A stretch of 64,000 nucleotides of DNA from JASJBU01 sp963797085 (lineage in GTDB: Bacteria; Pseudomonadota; Gammaproteobacteria; Chromatiales; Chromatiaceae): assembly GCA_963797085.1 (NCBI GenBank), contig CAWCOA010000011.1:413786-477785 (forward strand). The letters run 5' to 3'. The notes under the pieces are model-generated. The model was not told where the DNA came from. It was given only the letters and a program-made list of their open reading frames with translations, and did no database searches. Made by a program: the position numbers and the translations under genes. This document shows positions 1 to 8,899 of this stretch, piece after piece (position 1 is the first letter of the stretch; each line of letters begins with the position of its first letter).

Positions 1-324
1 GGCAACCTTGGCATAGGTTACGACGAGAAGACCCGCCTGAATGAGCAAGGCGAGTGGCAACTAGCTGTGGAACAACGTCAAGCCTTGCCGGAGCATGTGG
101 ACAAGCAGGTGCAGGTGAACTACACACACAGAGACAATGAGTTCAGGTTTTTGATCAGGGACCAGGGCGAGGGCTTCGATTGGAGAGGCTACCTGGAAAT
201 CGCACCTGAACGGGCCTACGACAACCATGGCCGCGGCATCGCTATGGCCCGCTCCTTAAGCTTCGATTCATTGGAATACCGCGGCAAGGGCAACGAAGTA
301 CTGGCCGTGATAAAGATGAGCTGA
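1..324 (+). CDS. RsbW-like ATP-binding (HATPase_c) protein, C-terminal part
   Basis: The reading frame is open from the first base of the window, so the gene starts to the left. The visible 107 residues begin with NLGIGYDEKTR, which looks like the end of the N-box (the family usually reads A-x-E-H-G-N-L), followed by the RDQGEGFDW G1-type nucleotide-binding motif and the GRGIAMARSL G2-type motif. This is the fold of anti-sigma-factor or phosphatase-associated serine kinases of the RsbW type; the NLGIGYDE style is commonly found fused behind a receiver and PP2C domain, but that part lies outside the window. Stop at 322-324. The partner protein and the full architecture cannot be seen. Confidence 0.75.
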   Translation, partial: GNLGIGYDEKTRLNEQGEWQLAVEQRQALPEHVDKQVQVNYTHRDNEFRFLIRDQGEGFDWRGYLEIAPERAYDNHGRGIAMARSLSFDSLEYRGKGNEVLAVIKMS

Positions 325-557
325 AGCTCCGACCTCACCCAAAGAAGCTAAATGGATTTATCAATAATTCGTAGCTTGGGTGACACCAAGTTACGCCTAA
401 TCCAGCTTTCCAGGGAACGAATAACCAGCGGTTGGAGCAATGAATAAGAAACGACTGACCAGCATCCTCCGCCGGTGGTTCGGTTTAGTGAAACCCATGG
501 CAGAACCGGAACAGGCTGCGATTCACGCAATCCGGTGACTCAGGTGGATATGCGGCA

Positions 558-2525
558 ATGACCGCTGATACTAAGAAAATCCATATTGGCCTCAAATGGA
601 AGGCCGTCATATACCTTAGCCTGGTTCTGCTGAGTCTGAATGGGGGATTCTTTTTCTTTAACTATTTCAGCCTGGGGCAGCATTTCGAGCTGCAACGGGA
701 AGACACCCGGATGGAGCACCGTAAGGAGTTGCTGCGTCTTCTCGAACTCACTTCAGATAGGCTGCAGCGGCTTGCGGAGATCCTGCCCTCCCTGAGCGGA
801 ATTCATGCGTCGCTGGCAGGTTCAGACATCAATGCCCTGGCCAAGGCATTCGAACCACACTGGCAGAGCTTAAATCTGGATATGGACATCCATGTGGTCG
901 GTTTTTTTAACCGTCACTCCAATGCCATCGGCCTCTGGAACTCAACGCTCCTTACCCCGCAGGTCACGGCCGATATTCACGGTCAGGTAAAAGAGGTTTT
1001 GCGGCAGGAGATGCCGCTGTCCCGTACCTATTGCGGCAAGGAGTGTATCCAGTTCTCGGCCATCCCAGTCCTATCCGATAAAGGGGAAATTATCGGATCG
1101 GTGGTACTGGGGAGATCCGTCGCCTACTTGTTATTGGAGTTTCATGAGATCTCAGGCTTTGATATCGGTCTTCTCGCGCCCTATGACGGTGGATCTGGTT
1201 TGCCTCTGGCAGGCTGGGATCTACAGCTGACAGCCATGACCCATAGAGCCGACATCGAACCCATGCTGCGAACCCTCGCCGCAGAACACCCCCTGCCGGC
1301 TACCGGGATTGACACCTGGACCCTTGAATCAGGGGACCGCGATATGGAAATCACCTTATTTCCTTTGCTGGCCGAGTCAGGCAGTGGTGCACTCGCGGTA
1401 ATCGTTACTGACATCAGCCGACCCATGACTCAGATGCGGCAGGCAATCCACACTAATGCCCTGATCGCCATCTTCGGGCTGTTGCTCTCAGAGGTCATGC
1501 TGCTGATCTTACTCTGGCGCCCGACATCCAAGATCAGGGAGACCGTTGAACTGTTGCCCTTGCTCGCGGAGCGCGCCTTCGACAAGGTTCGCCAGCGAAT
1601 CAGGACCCAACCGGCGCACTGGTTTGAGGATGAGACCGACGTCCTGTGCAGAACCGCTGACACCCTGGCCGGGCAATTGGAAGCGCTGCAATCGGAGGTT
1701 GACGCTCGAACCCTCGAGCTGCGCCTCAATCGGGATAACCTGCAGGAACGGGTGGACGAGCAAACCGCCGACCTGAAGGCCGCGAAAGAGACCGCAGTGC
1801 GGGCCGATCTGGCCAAGAGCGAGTTTCTGGCGAATATGTCCCACGAACTGCGCACCCCGATGCATGCCATATTGAGCTTCGCCGCCATGGGCGTGGATAA
1901 AATCGACAACGCTCCAAAAGAGAAGCTGTTGCGTTATTTCACCCGCATCCACGAAAGCGGCAACCGCCTCTTGAGCCTGCTCAACGACCTGCTGGATCTG
2001 TCTAAATTGGAGGCAGGGCGTATGAAAATCGACCCTCATGTAGACGATCTGACAAAGGTGGTGGAATTGGCCGAGTCCGAGCTTAGGGAAATGTTGCGCA
2101 ATAAATCTCTGAACCTGATTATCCAGACCCCGACTATCGATACCAGGGCCCATTTCGACCGTGACAGGTTACTTCAGGTTGTACGCAACCTGCTCTCCAA
2201 CGCCATCAAATTCACCCCGGAGGGAAAAGATATCCGCATTCGCTTCGGAGAGGCCACTCTGCCAGTTGTAGCGCAGCAAACGGATAGGGGGTCTGTGCCT
2301 GCCCTTTCACTCGCAGTGACAGACGAAGGCATTGGCATACCGGAAGAAGAGCTGGAAACGGTATTCGATAAGTTTGTGCAATCCAGCAAGACACGATCAG
2401 GCGCGGGGGGGACCGGCTTAGGTCTGGCCATTTGCAAGGAGATCATTGAAGGGCACAACGGGCAGATCTGGGCCTTAAATAATCCACAAGCCGGGGCAGA
2501 GTTTGTATTCTCAATACCTCGCTAG
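558..2525 (+). CDS. membrane-bound sensor histidine kinase
   Basis: This 655-residue protein has an N-terminal membrane helix (about residues 13-33), a periplasmic sensor region of roughly 260 residues, a second membrane helix (about 298-318), a cytoplasmic coiled coil (about 370-415) and a classical kinase core. The HisKA box reads SHELRTP with the phospho-acceptor at His429. The ATP-binding domain shows the N-box NLLSNAIKF, G1 DEGIGIP and G2 GGTGLGLAI, so it should be active. The sensor region has a pair of cysteines (around residues 156-161, CGKEC) and resembles double-cache ligand-binding domains, but the ligand cannot be named. There is no receiver domain and no adjacent response regulator on this strand, so it is an orphan kinase in this window. 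A 32-codon ORF at 440-538 lies just upstream and is not convincing. Confidence 0.88.
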   Translation: MTADTKKIHIGLKWKAVIYLSLVLLSLNGGFFFFNYFSLGQHFELQREDTRMEHRKELLRLLELTSDRLQRLAEILPSLSGIHASLAGSDINALAKAFEPHWQSLNLDMDIHVVGFFNRHSNAIGLWNSTLLTPQVTADIHGQVKEVLRQEMPLSRTYCGKECIQFSAIPVLSDKGEIIGSVVLGRSVAYLLLEFHEISGFDIGLLAPYDGGSGLPLAGWDLQLTAMTHRADIEPMLRTLAAEHPLPATGIDTWTLESGDRDMEITLFPLLAESGSGALAVIVTDISRPMTQMRQAIHTNALIAIFGLLLSEVMLLILLWRPTSKIRETVELLPLLAERAFDKVRQRIRTQPAHWFEDETDVLCRTADTLAGQLEALQSEVDARTLELRLNRDNLQERVDEQTADLKAAKETAVRADLAKSEFLANMSHELRTPMHAILSFAAMGVDKIDNAPKEKLLRYFTRIHESGNRLLSLLNDLLDLSKLEAGRMKIDPHVDDLTKVVELAESELREMLRNKSLNLIIQTPTIDTRAHFDRDRLLQVVRNLLSNAIKFTPEGKDIRIRFGEATLPVVAQQTDRGSVPALSLAVTDEGIGIPEEELETVFDKFVQSSKTRSGAGGTGLGLAICKEIIEGHNGQIWALNNPQAGAEFVFSIPR

Positions 2526-2557
2526 TGGGCGTTCTGGGCACCACAAATAATTGCAGT

Positions 2558-3018
2558 TCAAAACCATGAAAACAACTGGTTGAGACGACGCCCCAGTTTC
2601 TCCAGATGTAACAACACACGATCGTAACGAATCTTATCCTGATTGAACGCCGATTGCCCATCCTCCGGAGTGGCGCGATAACTATCCTCGTCCTGCAACA
2701 GCTGCGTACACATCAACCGCAGACTGACAATGGCGGAATCGAGGGTGGCAACATACTCTGATAGCACAGTGCGCATTTGCTCAGCATGATGCGCTGCCGC
2801 TCCTGCATCTGCCATTGGCACCTCAGCCGCCAAAACTGACAGCTGCGTCTGCAGCTTATCCAGGGTTTGCCGGTATTCTCGGTAAGCCCTGGCGGTACGT
2901 CCCATCATGCGGCAATGACCAGACGGAAGGAGGAAGCCCCAAACAAGGCTCTGTGGATGGCCGCGTATTGGTGGTGGATATCAGCGATTTTGCAACCCAG
3001 ATTGACGATGCTGTCCAT
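2558..3018 (-). CDS. small helical protein of unknown function, frameshifted
   Basis: The gene has a strong ribosome binding site (GGGAGG) four bases before the ATG at 3018, gives 37 residues and then stops at 2905-2907. A second frame begins at the overlapping ATGA (2908) and continues for 116 residues to 2558. The two parts read naturally as one alpha-helical protein of about 153 residues rich in Arg, Leu and Gln, so a single-base frameshift near 2906 is more likely than two coupled genes; the second ATG has no ribosome site of its own. No known domain was recognised. The final residues (LGRRLNQLFSWF) are amphipathic. Neighbouring genes on the same strand are a secreted heme-binding-like protein and a PilZ protein, which does not define a role. 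Confidence 0.5.
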
Positions 3019-3089
3019 GCTGCCTCCCGGTCGATTAGACCCTTTCGTCACCGAACAGCCAACGACTGACCCTGATGCGAGCCGGTGAT

Positions 3090-3596
3090 TTATTCAGCGA
3101 ACTCCAATCGCTCCTCTACGGCATCAAGCGCCTTTTGCGCACAGACCTCGTCCTTCTCTCCCCCCGGGGCTCCGCTCACCCCAATTGCTCCCAACAGTGA
3201 ACCCGCAGCCCGTATTGGAAGCCCGCCCTGCAGCACCAGCACATCATCCACATGGTTCATCTCCTGCTGAATATCCCGGCGGTTATCCCGGAAAGCGCCG
3301 GAGGCGATACCGGAGAGGATCACTGCATTGGCCTTGTCGCGGGCAATCTGCAGGGTGAAACGGCTGGCATGCACATCCCGCATCAACGCCATGGCTGCTC
3401 CATCGCGATCAACCACTACCGCAGTGACCTGGTAACCATCCGACCTGCAGGCATTGACCGCCGACTGGACCATTTCCAAAGCGAGATCCGGCATCAGCTT
3501 TTTCACCGTCACTACGTCAGCCGCCAGTAGATCGGCGCCAAGCAAAAGCATGATAGGCAGAGCAATGCTTGTTGGAAAATGCATAGATAGCTTCAT
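3090..3596 (-). CDS. secreted GlcG/HbpS-type heme-binding-like protein
   Basis: The 168-residue product starts with a Sec signal peptide (hydrophobic about 8-22, cleavage after LLAA). The rest matches the GlcG/HbpS (DUF336) fold: a helix with LALEMVQSAVNAC, the strand-turn VTAVVVDRDGAAMALMRDV, the conserved helix about IARDKANAVILSG and the C-terminal glycine-rich LLGAIGVSGAPGGEKDE. Members of this family bind heme or small ligands outside the cytoplasm; in Streptomyces HbpS partners a two-component system, while GlcG in enterobacteria lies with glycolate genes. Neither context is present, so the ligand is unknown. The gene is transcribed away from the PilZ gene upstream with an 80-base gap. 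Confidence 0.8.
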   Translation of the reverse strand: MKLSMHFPTSIALPIMLLLGADLLAADVVTVKKLMPDLALEMVQSAVNACRSDGYQVTAVVVDRDGAAMALMRDVHASRFTLQIARDKANAVILSGIASGAFRDNRRDIQQEMNHVDDVLVLQGGLPIRAAGSLLGAIGVSGAPGGEKDEVCAQKALDAVEERLEFAE

Positions 3597-3675
3597 GATG
3601 ATCTCCGCCGAAAAATAATTGTTCTTAAAGCCATGAATCGAGTGACACTAGCACCGAGAAATATCAGGGGCAATC

Positions 3676-3966
3676 TTACTCTGTCATACTGATCGCTAAA
3701 TCCATCCCCTCATCCTGGAATCTTACACCCACCTCAAAATGCCCGCTTACCGATTTACACCAGACGACGGTCCCCTCTGCTTTGGAGACAGAGGAGTGCG
3801 TCGGGAAGCCGAGATGGATTTCAGCATCCGGCTCAATCCATTCATCGGCGATGAAGCAGAGACCACCTTCACTGTAATTCTTCAGCGGTTTTTGGTTTTG
3901 CTCCAGCTTCCCATACAGCTCGTATTCAATAGGTACTTCGGTTGGGTGTCGTATGAATCTACGCAT
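3676..3966 (-). CDS. PilZ domain protein
   Basis: This small single-domain protein of 96 residues carries both c-di-GMP-binding signatures of PilZ: the basic RRFIRHP (RxxxR) segment at residues 2-8 and the NYSEGG (D/N-x-S-x-x-G) segment about 30 residues later. The ATG at 3966 was chosen over an upstream start because GGGAG lies eight bases before it and because the RxxxR motif then falls at the normal place at the N-terminus. It should act in the cytoplasm as a c-di-GMP effector. A PAS-GGDEF-EAL protein at 21.2-23.4 kb in the same window could supply or remove the second messenger, but any direct link is a guess. Confidence 0.85.
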   Translation of the reverse strand: MRRFIRHPTEVPIEYELYGKLEQNQKPLKNYSEGGLCFIADEWIEPDAEIHLGFPTHSSVSKAEGTVVWCKSVSGHFEVGVRFQDEGMDLAISMTE

Positions 3967-4049
3967 ACAGAATCTCCCTTGAGGAATGCATTGCAACTTC
4001 TGAATCTAATAAAAGCAGAGCCCGAATACCAATACAAGACTGCTCAGGG

Positions 4050-4774
4050 CTATTCCAGGAGCAACAATCGACGATAATGCTGATCACGCAACAGAATCGC
4101 ATCACTCTGGTCTTCCGACAGGGTCTCGTAGATTCCGCATAGAGAATGGCTTGTATCTGTCCTGGGGCGGCCCCGGTATGCAGTGCATCGAGCAGGCGCA
4201 GCTGGCGACAAAGTTGCTCATGATGGGCGACAATTCTTGGCGCTTTGATGATGCCCGCCTGAATTCGATTGCGTTGTTCGATCTGCAATAATCGCTTGGC
4301 GGATGCCAGTTGCTCCCGCAGCGGCAGGGAGAGATCGAAGCGGAGCATGACAGCCCCCGGCTCCCCATCGTCATGAGCCTCTTGATTGCAGACAAGGATC
4401 GGCTCCAGCGTGAAATCTCGCCAGTTCAGGCGCCCACCACCGACCGGATCTTCATCCGCGGGATCCGGCGGAAACTTATAAAAACCCCAACGCGCGCCCA
4501 GGGCACATTCGATCAGGACCTTTTCACCATCCACCCGGCAATCACTCTCTGCACATTCGGCAGCCGGCACCCAGGCCCGTGGATCCTGTTTCCATGCCGC
4601 TATATCACGCTGACCCGGCTTGCCGTAGCTTGCCTCCAGGGCTTTCCAGGTAGCGAAGAATTCCCGCCATTCCTTTCCATACTGCGGGTTGCGCCTCAGG
4701 AACTCCCAGGCCCACTGCTCAGGGCTGAGATCATTCGTGAAGCCGTAGTCATCTGGATTACGCCAGTCTCGCAT
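4050..4774 (-). CDS. DUF6499/DUF2285 regulator-like protein, frameshifted
   Basis: The N-terminal part (MRDWRNPDDYGFT, then LSPEQWAWEFLRRNPQY) matches the DUF6499 transcriptional-regulator-like domain, and the C-terminal part (SLPLREQLASAKRLL, then LRLLDALHTGAAPGQIQAILY) matches DUF2285. The open frame runs past the expected end because of a one-base loss near 4126-4134; returning to the other frame gives ETLSEDQSDAILLRDQHYRR and then LLLLE with a stop at 4050-4052, which is the usual DUF2285 ending. The reconstructed protein is about 241 residues. These proteins are common in plasmids, integrative elements and chromosomes of Proteobacteria and are assumed to bind DNA; no target is known. The ending was reconstructed by reading frames, not by comparison with a database. 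Confidence 0.7.
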
Positions 4775-4881
4775 CTGATTTAATCACTCTCGCTTTTGTC
4801 AGCCATCTCATGATAGGAGATATTCAGGGAAATCATCCATATCGCTATCCTGCCGGCACATGGCCGGCGCTTGTTGGGAGA

Positions 4882-6222
4882 TCAGATCTCCAAGCGTTTC
4901 CAGAGGCCACCCTGAAACCAGCCCCAGGACAGGATAAGGCAGATCAACCAGCCAAATACCTCTGCCAGCAGGATATACTCCAGGGCCAGTCCGAGCCACA
5001 GGGCCGCGTACCCGGCGAAGCCCAGGGTGATGAGGGTGACGATAATCTGGATCGCCAGCACCGCCCGGGTATCCCCCGTACCGGCTACCGCCGCATAAAG
5101 GGTCTCGCCCGGCACGGCCACCAGCGCGGCAAGCACAATCACCAACAACCCCAATCGCGAGGCCTCGATCATGCTTGGGTCGGGAGTGAAAACCGCCAGT
5201 AACAGCTCAGGAAATAGCAACGAGGCTATTAACAAGGGAGTCACTACCAGATAGCTGAGTTTGATGCTGCGTTGAATCAGTAGACTCAGCTCTTGTCGCC
5301 GCTTTTGTCCGATCAGGTTGCTTACCATGGAACAGACGGTATCGGCAAAGCTCTCAGCTGGAATCAGAAACAAGGCGTAACAACTGAAGATGATGTTGGC
5401 CCTGGCCAGTGTCTCCTCCCCCAACTGCTCAATGATGATGATCAAGAGCGTCCATTTGGACAGATCGACCAGCGCTTCCAGTGACACCGGCGTGGAGATG
5501 CGCAGCAGCTTGCGAGTCAGTAGCGCATCCCACTTAGTAAACCTGAGCAGTCCGAAACGGGACGGATAACGTCGCATCATGATGTCCAGAGTCAGATAGA
5601 GGCAGGTGGCGACTTCCGCGATCAGTGATGCCAGCGCCGCCCCCTCGATGCCCATTTCCACGAAGCCCAGATTGCCGAATATGAGGGCATAGTCAAGAGA
5701 GATATTGGTCACCGCCAGCACCAGTGCCGCCCCGATCAGGACCCGGGTCTTCGATATGCCGATATAAAAAGCGCTGTAGGCTAGATTGATCGACTGGAAC
5801 AGCAAGGCGTAACTGGCGATCTGCAGATAGCCATTCACCGCATCATGCACCTCAATAGAAGCGAAAAGCTCCTCGGTGAGCAGAGGCACGACGAAGACTA
5901 CCAGGCCGATCATCGACAGGGCGGCAAGCACCAGCAGGTAGAGCCCCTGGTTGAAGACACGTCCGATATCCGCGCTGCGTTCCTGGCCCGCCCTTCTGCC
6001 GATGATGATTTGAATCCCATCGACCAGACCGAGCGAGAGGAACAGCGCCAGACTGTAGAACGCATCCGCCATGCCGATAGCGGCCAGTTCGGTCACACCA
6101 TAATGCGCAAGGAAGATGGTGTCCGTTATTTCGACGACCGACTCACTGATGCCGGCAATGATGATGGGGAAGGAGATACCCCAGATATTTCGATAGCCGG
6201 GATGAAACCGACTGTTACCCAT
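4882..6222 (-). CDS. MATE family efflux transporter
   Basis: The 446-residue product is a polytopic membrane protein with about twelve hydrophobic segments arranged as two similar halves, as in MATE antiporters. Typical segments are FPIIIAGISESVVEITDTIFL in the first helices, GISKTRVLIGAALVLAVTNI in the first half and FSCYALFLIPAESFADTVCS in the second. The fold exports cationic or other small molecules using a sodium or proton gradient; the substrate cannot be read from the sequence. It is the last gene of a minus-strand group (8664 to 4882) and starts 40 bases after the amidinotransferase-like gene, so co-transcription is likely. Length is normal for the family. Confidence 0.88.
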   Translation of the reverse strand: MGNSRFHPGYRNIWGISFPIIIAGISESVVEITDTIFLAHYGVTELAAIGMADAFYSLALFLSLGLVDGIQIIIGRRAGQERSADIGRVFNQGLYLLVLAALSMIGLVVFVVPLLTEELFASIEVHDAVNGYLQIASYALLFQSINLAYSAFYIGISKTRVLIGAALVLAVTNISLDYALIFGNLGFVEMGIEGAALASLIAEVATCLYLTLDIMMRRYPSRFGLLRFTKWDALLTRKLLRISTPVSLEALVDLSKWTLLIIIIEQLGEETLARANIIFSCYALFLIPAESFADTVCSMVSNLIGQKRRQELSLLIQRSIKLSYLVVTPLLIASLLFPELLLAVFTPDPSMIEASRLGLLVIVLAALVAVPGETLYAAVAGTGDTRAVLAIQIIVTLITLGFAGYAALWLGLALEYILLAEVFGWLICLILSWGWFQGGLWKRLEI

Positions 6223-6262
6223 TGGCTGGAAAATGGTAGTTGGGGTCTTTCATCCGTTGCAT

Positions 6263-7237
6263 TTAAATGAGGGGAATTTCAAAAGATTTTCGGTTGAGAT
6301 GCATCACCATGCAGGAGAGCAAGGCGCCGCTCTTCATGAATTCACTGAGATTGAAGAAGGAGACCTCGAAGGCATAGCGAATGGCGATATCCTCCAGAGT
6401 ACGATTCTTGTGCTTTTCCTCTGCATAGTATTCGTCAGTGGTCTTCATCTCATGGATATTGGATGCATTCAGCAGGCTGTTGCCCAGTCTCACCGAGTTG
6501 CAGATTCCGGAAAAACAGTCATCCACCGTGACATCGACGATATTGGTGACCACCTCGAGCTGCTTCAGCTCTTCAGGGCTGTACATTTCGGTGCAGACCA
6601 GTGTGTCCTCGTGAGTCAGTGGAAAGACGGTGCAGTCGAGGTGATAGAGGTAGGGCTCGGTTTCCTGCAGCAGGATGATCTCCATCTGCAACTGTTCGCT
6701 CATCCACTCATAGGCGCGCTTGTCGGAGCGGATACCATAGCCGCCCACATAGATATTGTCATGCAGGTGTTTGAGTTCCGCATCGCCCTCGAAAAACCAG
6801 GGTGGGGTCAATACATGGTAGCCCATGGCCGCAAAGAACTGTCGACCCACCTCGGTTTCCGGCCGGCGCACTTCGGTACTGAAATTCGACAGCACCACGG
6901 TATTTTTGTCCGCTAGATGCTCCAGCACCACCCCCATATTGGCACTGTAGACCAGATCCTGCAGACCCTCGACCCTTGGCGTGGGCAGCAGGTAGACCAG
7001 GGCATCCGCAGCCATGAAGTGATAGAGCTGCAGAAACTGATTGATCGCCTTGTTGATATCGATTTGGCGCGCCTCATCTTTCATTTCAGACATCCAGATG
7101 TTGTTGGGCACCTCCGCCGACAATGAGAAAGGCACATTCATCAGATACGCCGGCTTGCCCAGCGCCGTCGGGTTCAGGTGATCAAACTCCTGAGGCTCAC
7201 CCTTTGAAGCCATGGAACGTATCTTGGTACAGGTCAT
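6263..7237 (-). CDS. amidinotransferase / dimethylargininase-superfamily protein
   Basis: This 324-residue protein carries the arginine-modifying superfamily triad in order: an acidic FEGDAELKHL segment in mid-protein, the YHLDCTVFPL segment holding the catalytic histidine and aspartate, and a cysteine close to the C-terminus in SGALLSCMVMHLN. Such enzymes attack guanidino or related groups through a covalent cysteine intermediate (arginine deiminase, dimethylargininase, glycine amidinotransferase). The substrate is uncertain. Its ATG overlaps the stop of the upstream decarboxylase-like gene by four bases (ATGA), indicating translational coupling. Pairing an amidine-hydrolase fold with a phospholipid-decarboxylase fold is unusual and suggests that both act on one pathway. 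Confidence 0.78.
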   Translation of the reverse strand: MTCTKIRSMASKGEPQEFDHLNPTALGKPAYLMNVPFSLSAEVPNNIWMSEMKDEARQIDINKAINQFLQLYHFMAADALVYLLPTPRVEGLQDLVYSANMGVVLEHLADKNTVVLSNFSTEVRRPETEVGRQFFAAMGYHVLTPPWFFEGDAELKHLHDNIYVGGYGIRSDKRAYEWMSEQLQMEIILLQETEPYLYHLDCTVFPLTHEDTLVCTEMYSPEELKQLEVVTNIVDVTVDDCFSGICNSVRLGNSLLNASNIHEMKTTDEYYAEEKHKNRTLEDIAIRYAFEVSFFNLSEFMKSGALLSCMVMHLNRKSFEIPLI

Positions 7238-7986
7238 GCTGCTCTCTCCCTATCAGCTTGTGAATGGCTATGCGGCAGGATACGCACCAGTGGATCTACG
7301 CCGGCTTCAACATGCATCCCTTGTTGCAGTAAGGGTTGATACTCGAAGGCATCGGACAGCGGAATTATCAGATCCACCTGGGAACCGTAGCGGATCTGTG
7401 AGAAACGCTGGTTCTGGGTAAAGGGTTGATTCTGCTTGAGGCGGAACGGGGTAATCGAATCCACGTCATAGTCCGCCACCTGTAATACATAGTACTGCTG
7501 CCTCAGGTCGAGGCTGAAGATGCGGTTGAGTACACGTTGATTGTTGAAAAGGTACCGGGCTTGTCTGGTGTAGGGTGTGATCTCATCGAGCAGATCCCGC
7601 TCGACATCGATCATCGGATAGTTGTAGGTATCGATAGGATCGAGTTCTTTGTAGGAGAGACGTCCGGCGTAGGGAATGCGGTTGATGTGTACATCATAGA
7701 AGGTCATGAAGATACCGATGACCAGGCTCTCCTTGTCAAACGACTCATCGCGCATACCAGCACATAGGGAATAGGGCCGACCCTTGATATCCACTATCGG
7801 CTGATCGGGACAGACCCGTTTCACATAGAGAATGATGCCGTCCGCTGGCGCAAAGAAATAGCCGGCATCGGAATAGATCGAACGGCTGGGATCCCGGAAG
7901 AAAAACTCCTCCGACAGCCAACGCATCGGTCTCTTGCGCACCTCGGCCACATCAGTTTCCAACCATTCACGAAGCGTCTTGGCCAT
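7234..7986 (-). CDS. psd: phosphatidylserine decarboxylase-like protein
   Basis: The protein shows the self-processing decarboxylase features: AGYFFAPADG near the N-terminus with the conserved Asp, the FYDVHINRIPYAG segment with the conserved His, and the IRYGSQVDLIIP segment near the C-terminus whose Ser would be converted to the pyruvoyl cofactor. The Gly-Ser-Gln form is closer to short archaetidylserine or Psd paralogues (Gly-Ser-Arg/Gln) than to the Gly-Ser-Thr of E. coli Psd. The start at 7986 (MAKTLREW, 250 residues) was preferred; an upstream TTG at 8043 would add 19 residues. Unlike membrane-anchored Psd it lies in a mixed operon with a phosphoesterase, an amidinotransferase-like protein and a MATE transporter, so its substrate may not be a bulk lipid. 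The gene symbol is by similarity only. Confidence 0.75.
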   Translation of the reverse strand: MAKTLREWLETDVAEVRKRPMRWLSEEFFFRDPSRSIYSDAGYFFAPADGIILYVKRVCPDQPIVDIKGRPYSLCAGMRDESFDKESLVIGIFMTFYDVHINRIPYAGRLSYKELDPIDTYNYPMIDVERDLLDEITPYTRQARYLFNNQRVLNRIFSLDLRQQYYVLQVADYDVDSITPFRLKQNQPFTQNQRFSQIRYGSQVDLIIPLSDAFEYQPLLQQGMHVEAGVDPLVRILPHSHSQADRERAA

Positions 7987-8664
7987 AACAAATGATCCGT
8001 TTTGTATAAGGGCCTGAATGAGATCATACCATATGGGGGCCAAAGCGGATCTTTTTGGCCCCAGCGCCAGGCCTTGACCGGCCGCTTACCTGACAGCCCA
8101 TACCACTCGACTTGCAGTTCCGGTAGACAGAGGATGGCACAGGCATGATTGAACAAGGTGCTGCCAGGGTTGATCACCAGGGTACTGCCCAGTTGCTGAT
8201 CAAATACCTGATGGGTATGACCTACGATCAAGACTTCCGGAACTGAACCCTGCCAAGCGTTCAGACCAGCGCGCTTTTAGCTCCGGCAGGATCCGCCCAT
8301 CTTCATCCAGCAACCTGATCCCGCCTGCCAGTGACAGCGGAGGACTGGCATGCACCATGTAAAGGCTCTTGCCCTCGATGACCGATTGATACGACCGGGA
8401 CAGACCCGCCAGGTATTCCACACACGCGCTGGTTTGTTCTGACACCGGTTGTTGGAGATACCAGAGATCGTGATTTCCCAGAATCACCTGGCAGTTCCCC
8501 ACCTGCAACAGAGCAATGACCTCCTCCAGTTGATCCCCATATCCGGCGACATCTCCGGTACACCAGATCTCTTCCACCCCTTCGGCGCGGAAGATGTCCA
8601 AGGCTTGCTTAACCGGAGCAGCCACGGCGTGTACATCACCCATCAAACCAATTCTGGTTGTCAT
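7821..8664 (-). CDS. calcineurin-like metallophosphoesterase (YfcE type), frameshifted
   Basis: The N-terminal frame from the ATG at 8664 contains GLMGDVHA, the WCTGDVAGYGD segment and the VILGNHDLW segment, that is, the D-x-H, G-D and G-N-H-D metal-binding motifs of calcineurin-like phosphoesterases. The last motif, VGHTHQ, and the following LVINPGS are in another frame, so a one-base frameshift lies near 8238-8243. The second frame stays open to 7821, well inside the decarboxylase gene, so the true C-terminus is uncertain and could lie before 7990. With the frame restored, the enzyme is a predicted phosphodiesterase. It is the first gene of the operon ending with the MATE transporter. Confidence 0.7.
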
Positions 8665-8899
8665 CGCAGCTCATCAATTGCCCGGTGCAGATTTCCTGTC
8701 CGTTTGCCAAGGAACTGTTCTACAATCAAAATCTAGAAACAGGCCTGGGGAGACATGGCGCAATAAGTGTTATTCATAAGTCATCCGGTAAGCATCGATA
8801 GCAGCTCAATCTCCCTCCCCTTCTCGTTCTAACCGATTGACCAGGCAACTCGTGCGTATCGATTGGCCGTCACACCCATTTGCAGATTTTATTGAGCCT

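Noticed and set aside
440..538. A 32-codon ORF with a GGAG-like ribosome site upstream of the sensor kinase
   Set aside because: No recognisable product or overlap coupling with the kinase gene; short frames of this size occur often by chance.
2905..3018. A separate 37-codon gene coupled to the 116-codon ORF
   Set aside because: The two translate naturally as one helical protein, and the second ATG has no ribosome site, so a frameshift was preferred, although coupling cannot be excluded.
3959..4050. Extension of the DUF2285 gene beyond 4050
   Set aside because: The sequence after the frameshift no longer resembles DUF2285, and the other frame gives the normal ending with a stop at 4050.
4850..4880. 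GCCGG/CCGGC hairpin at the end of the MATE gene
   Set aside because: The stem is short and no T-tract follows on the transcribed strand, so a terminator call is not supported.
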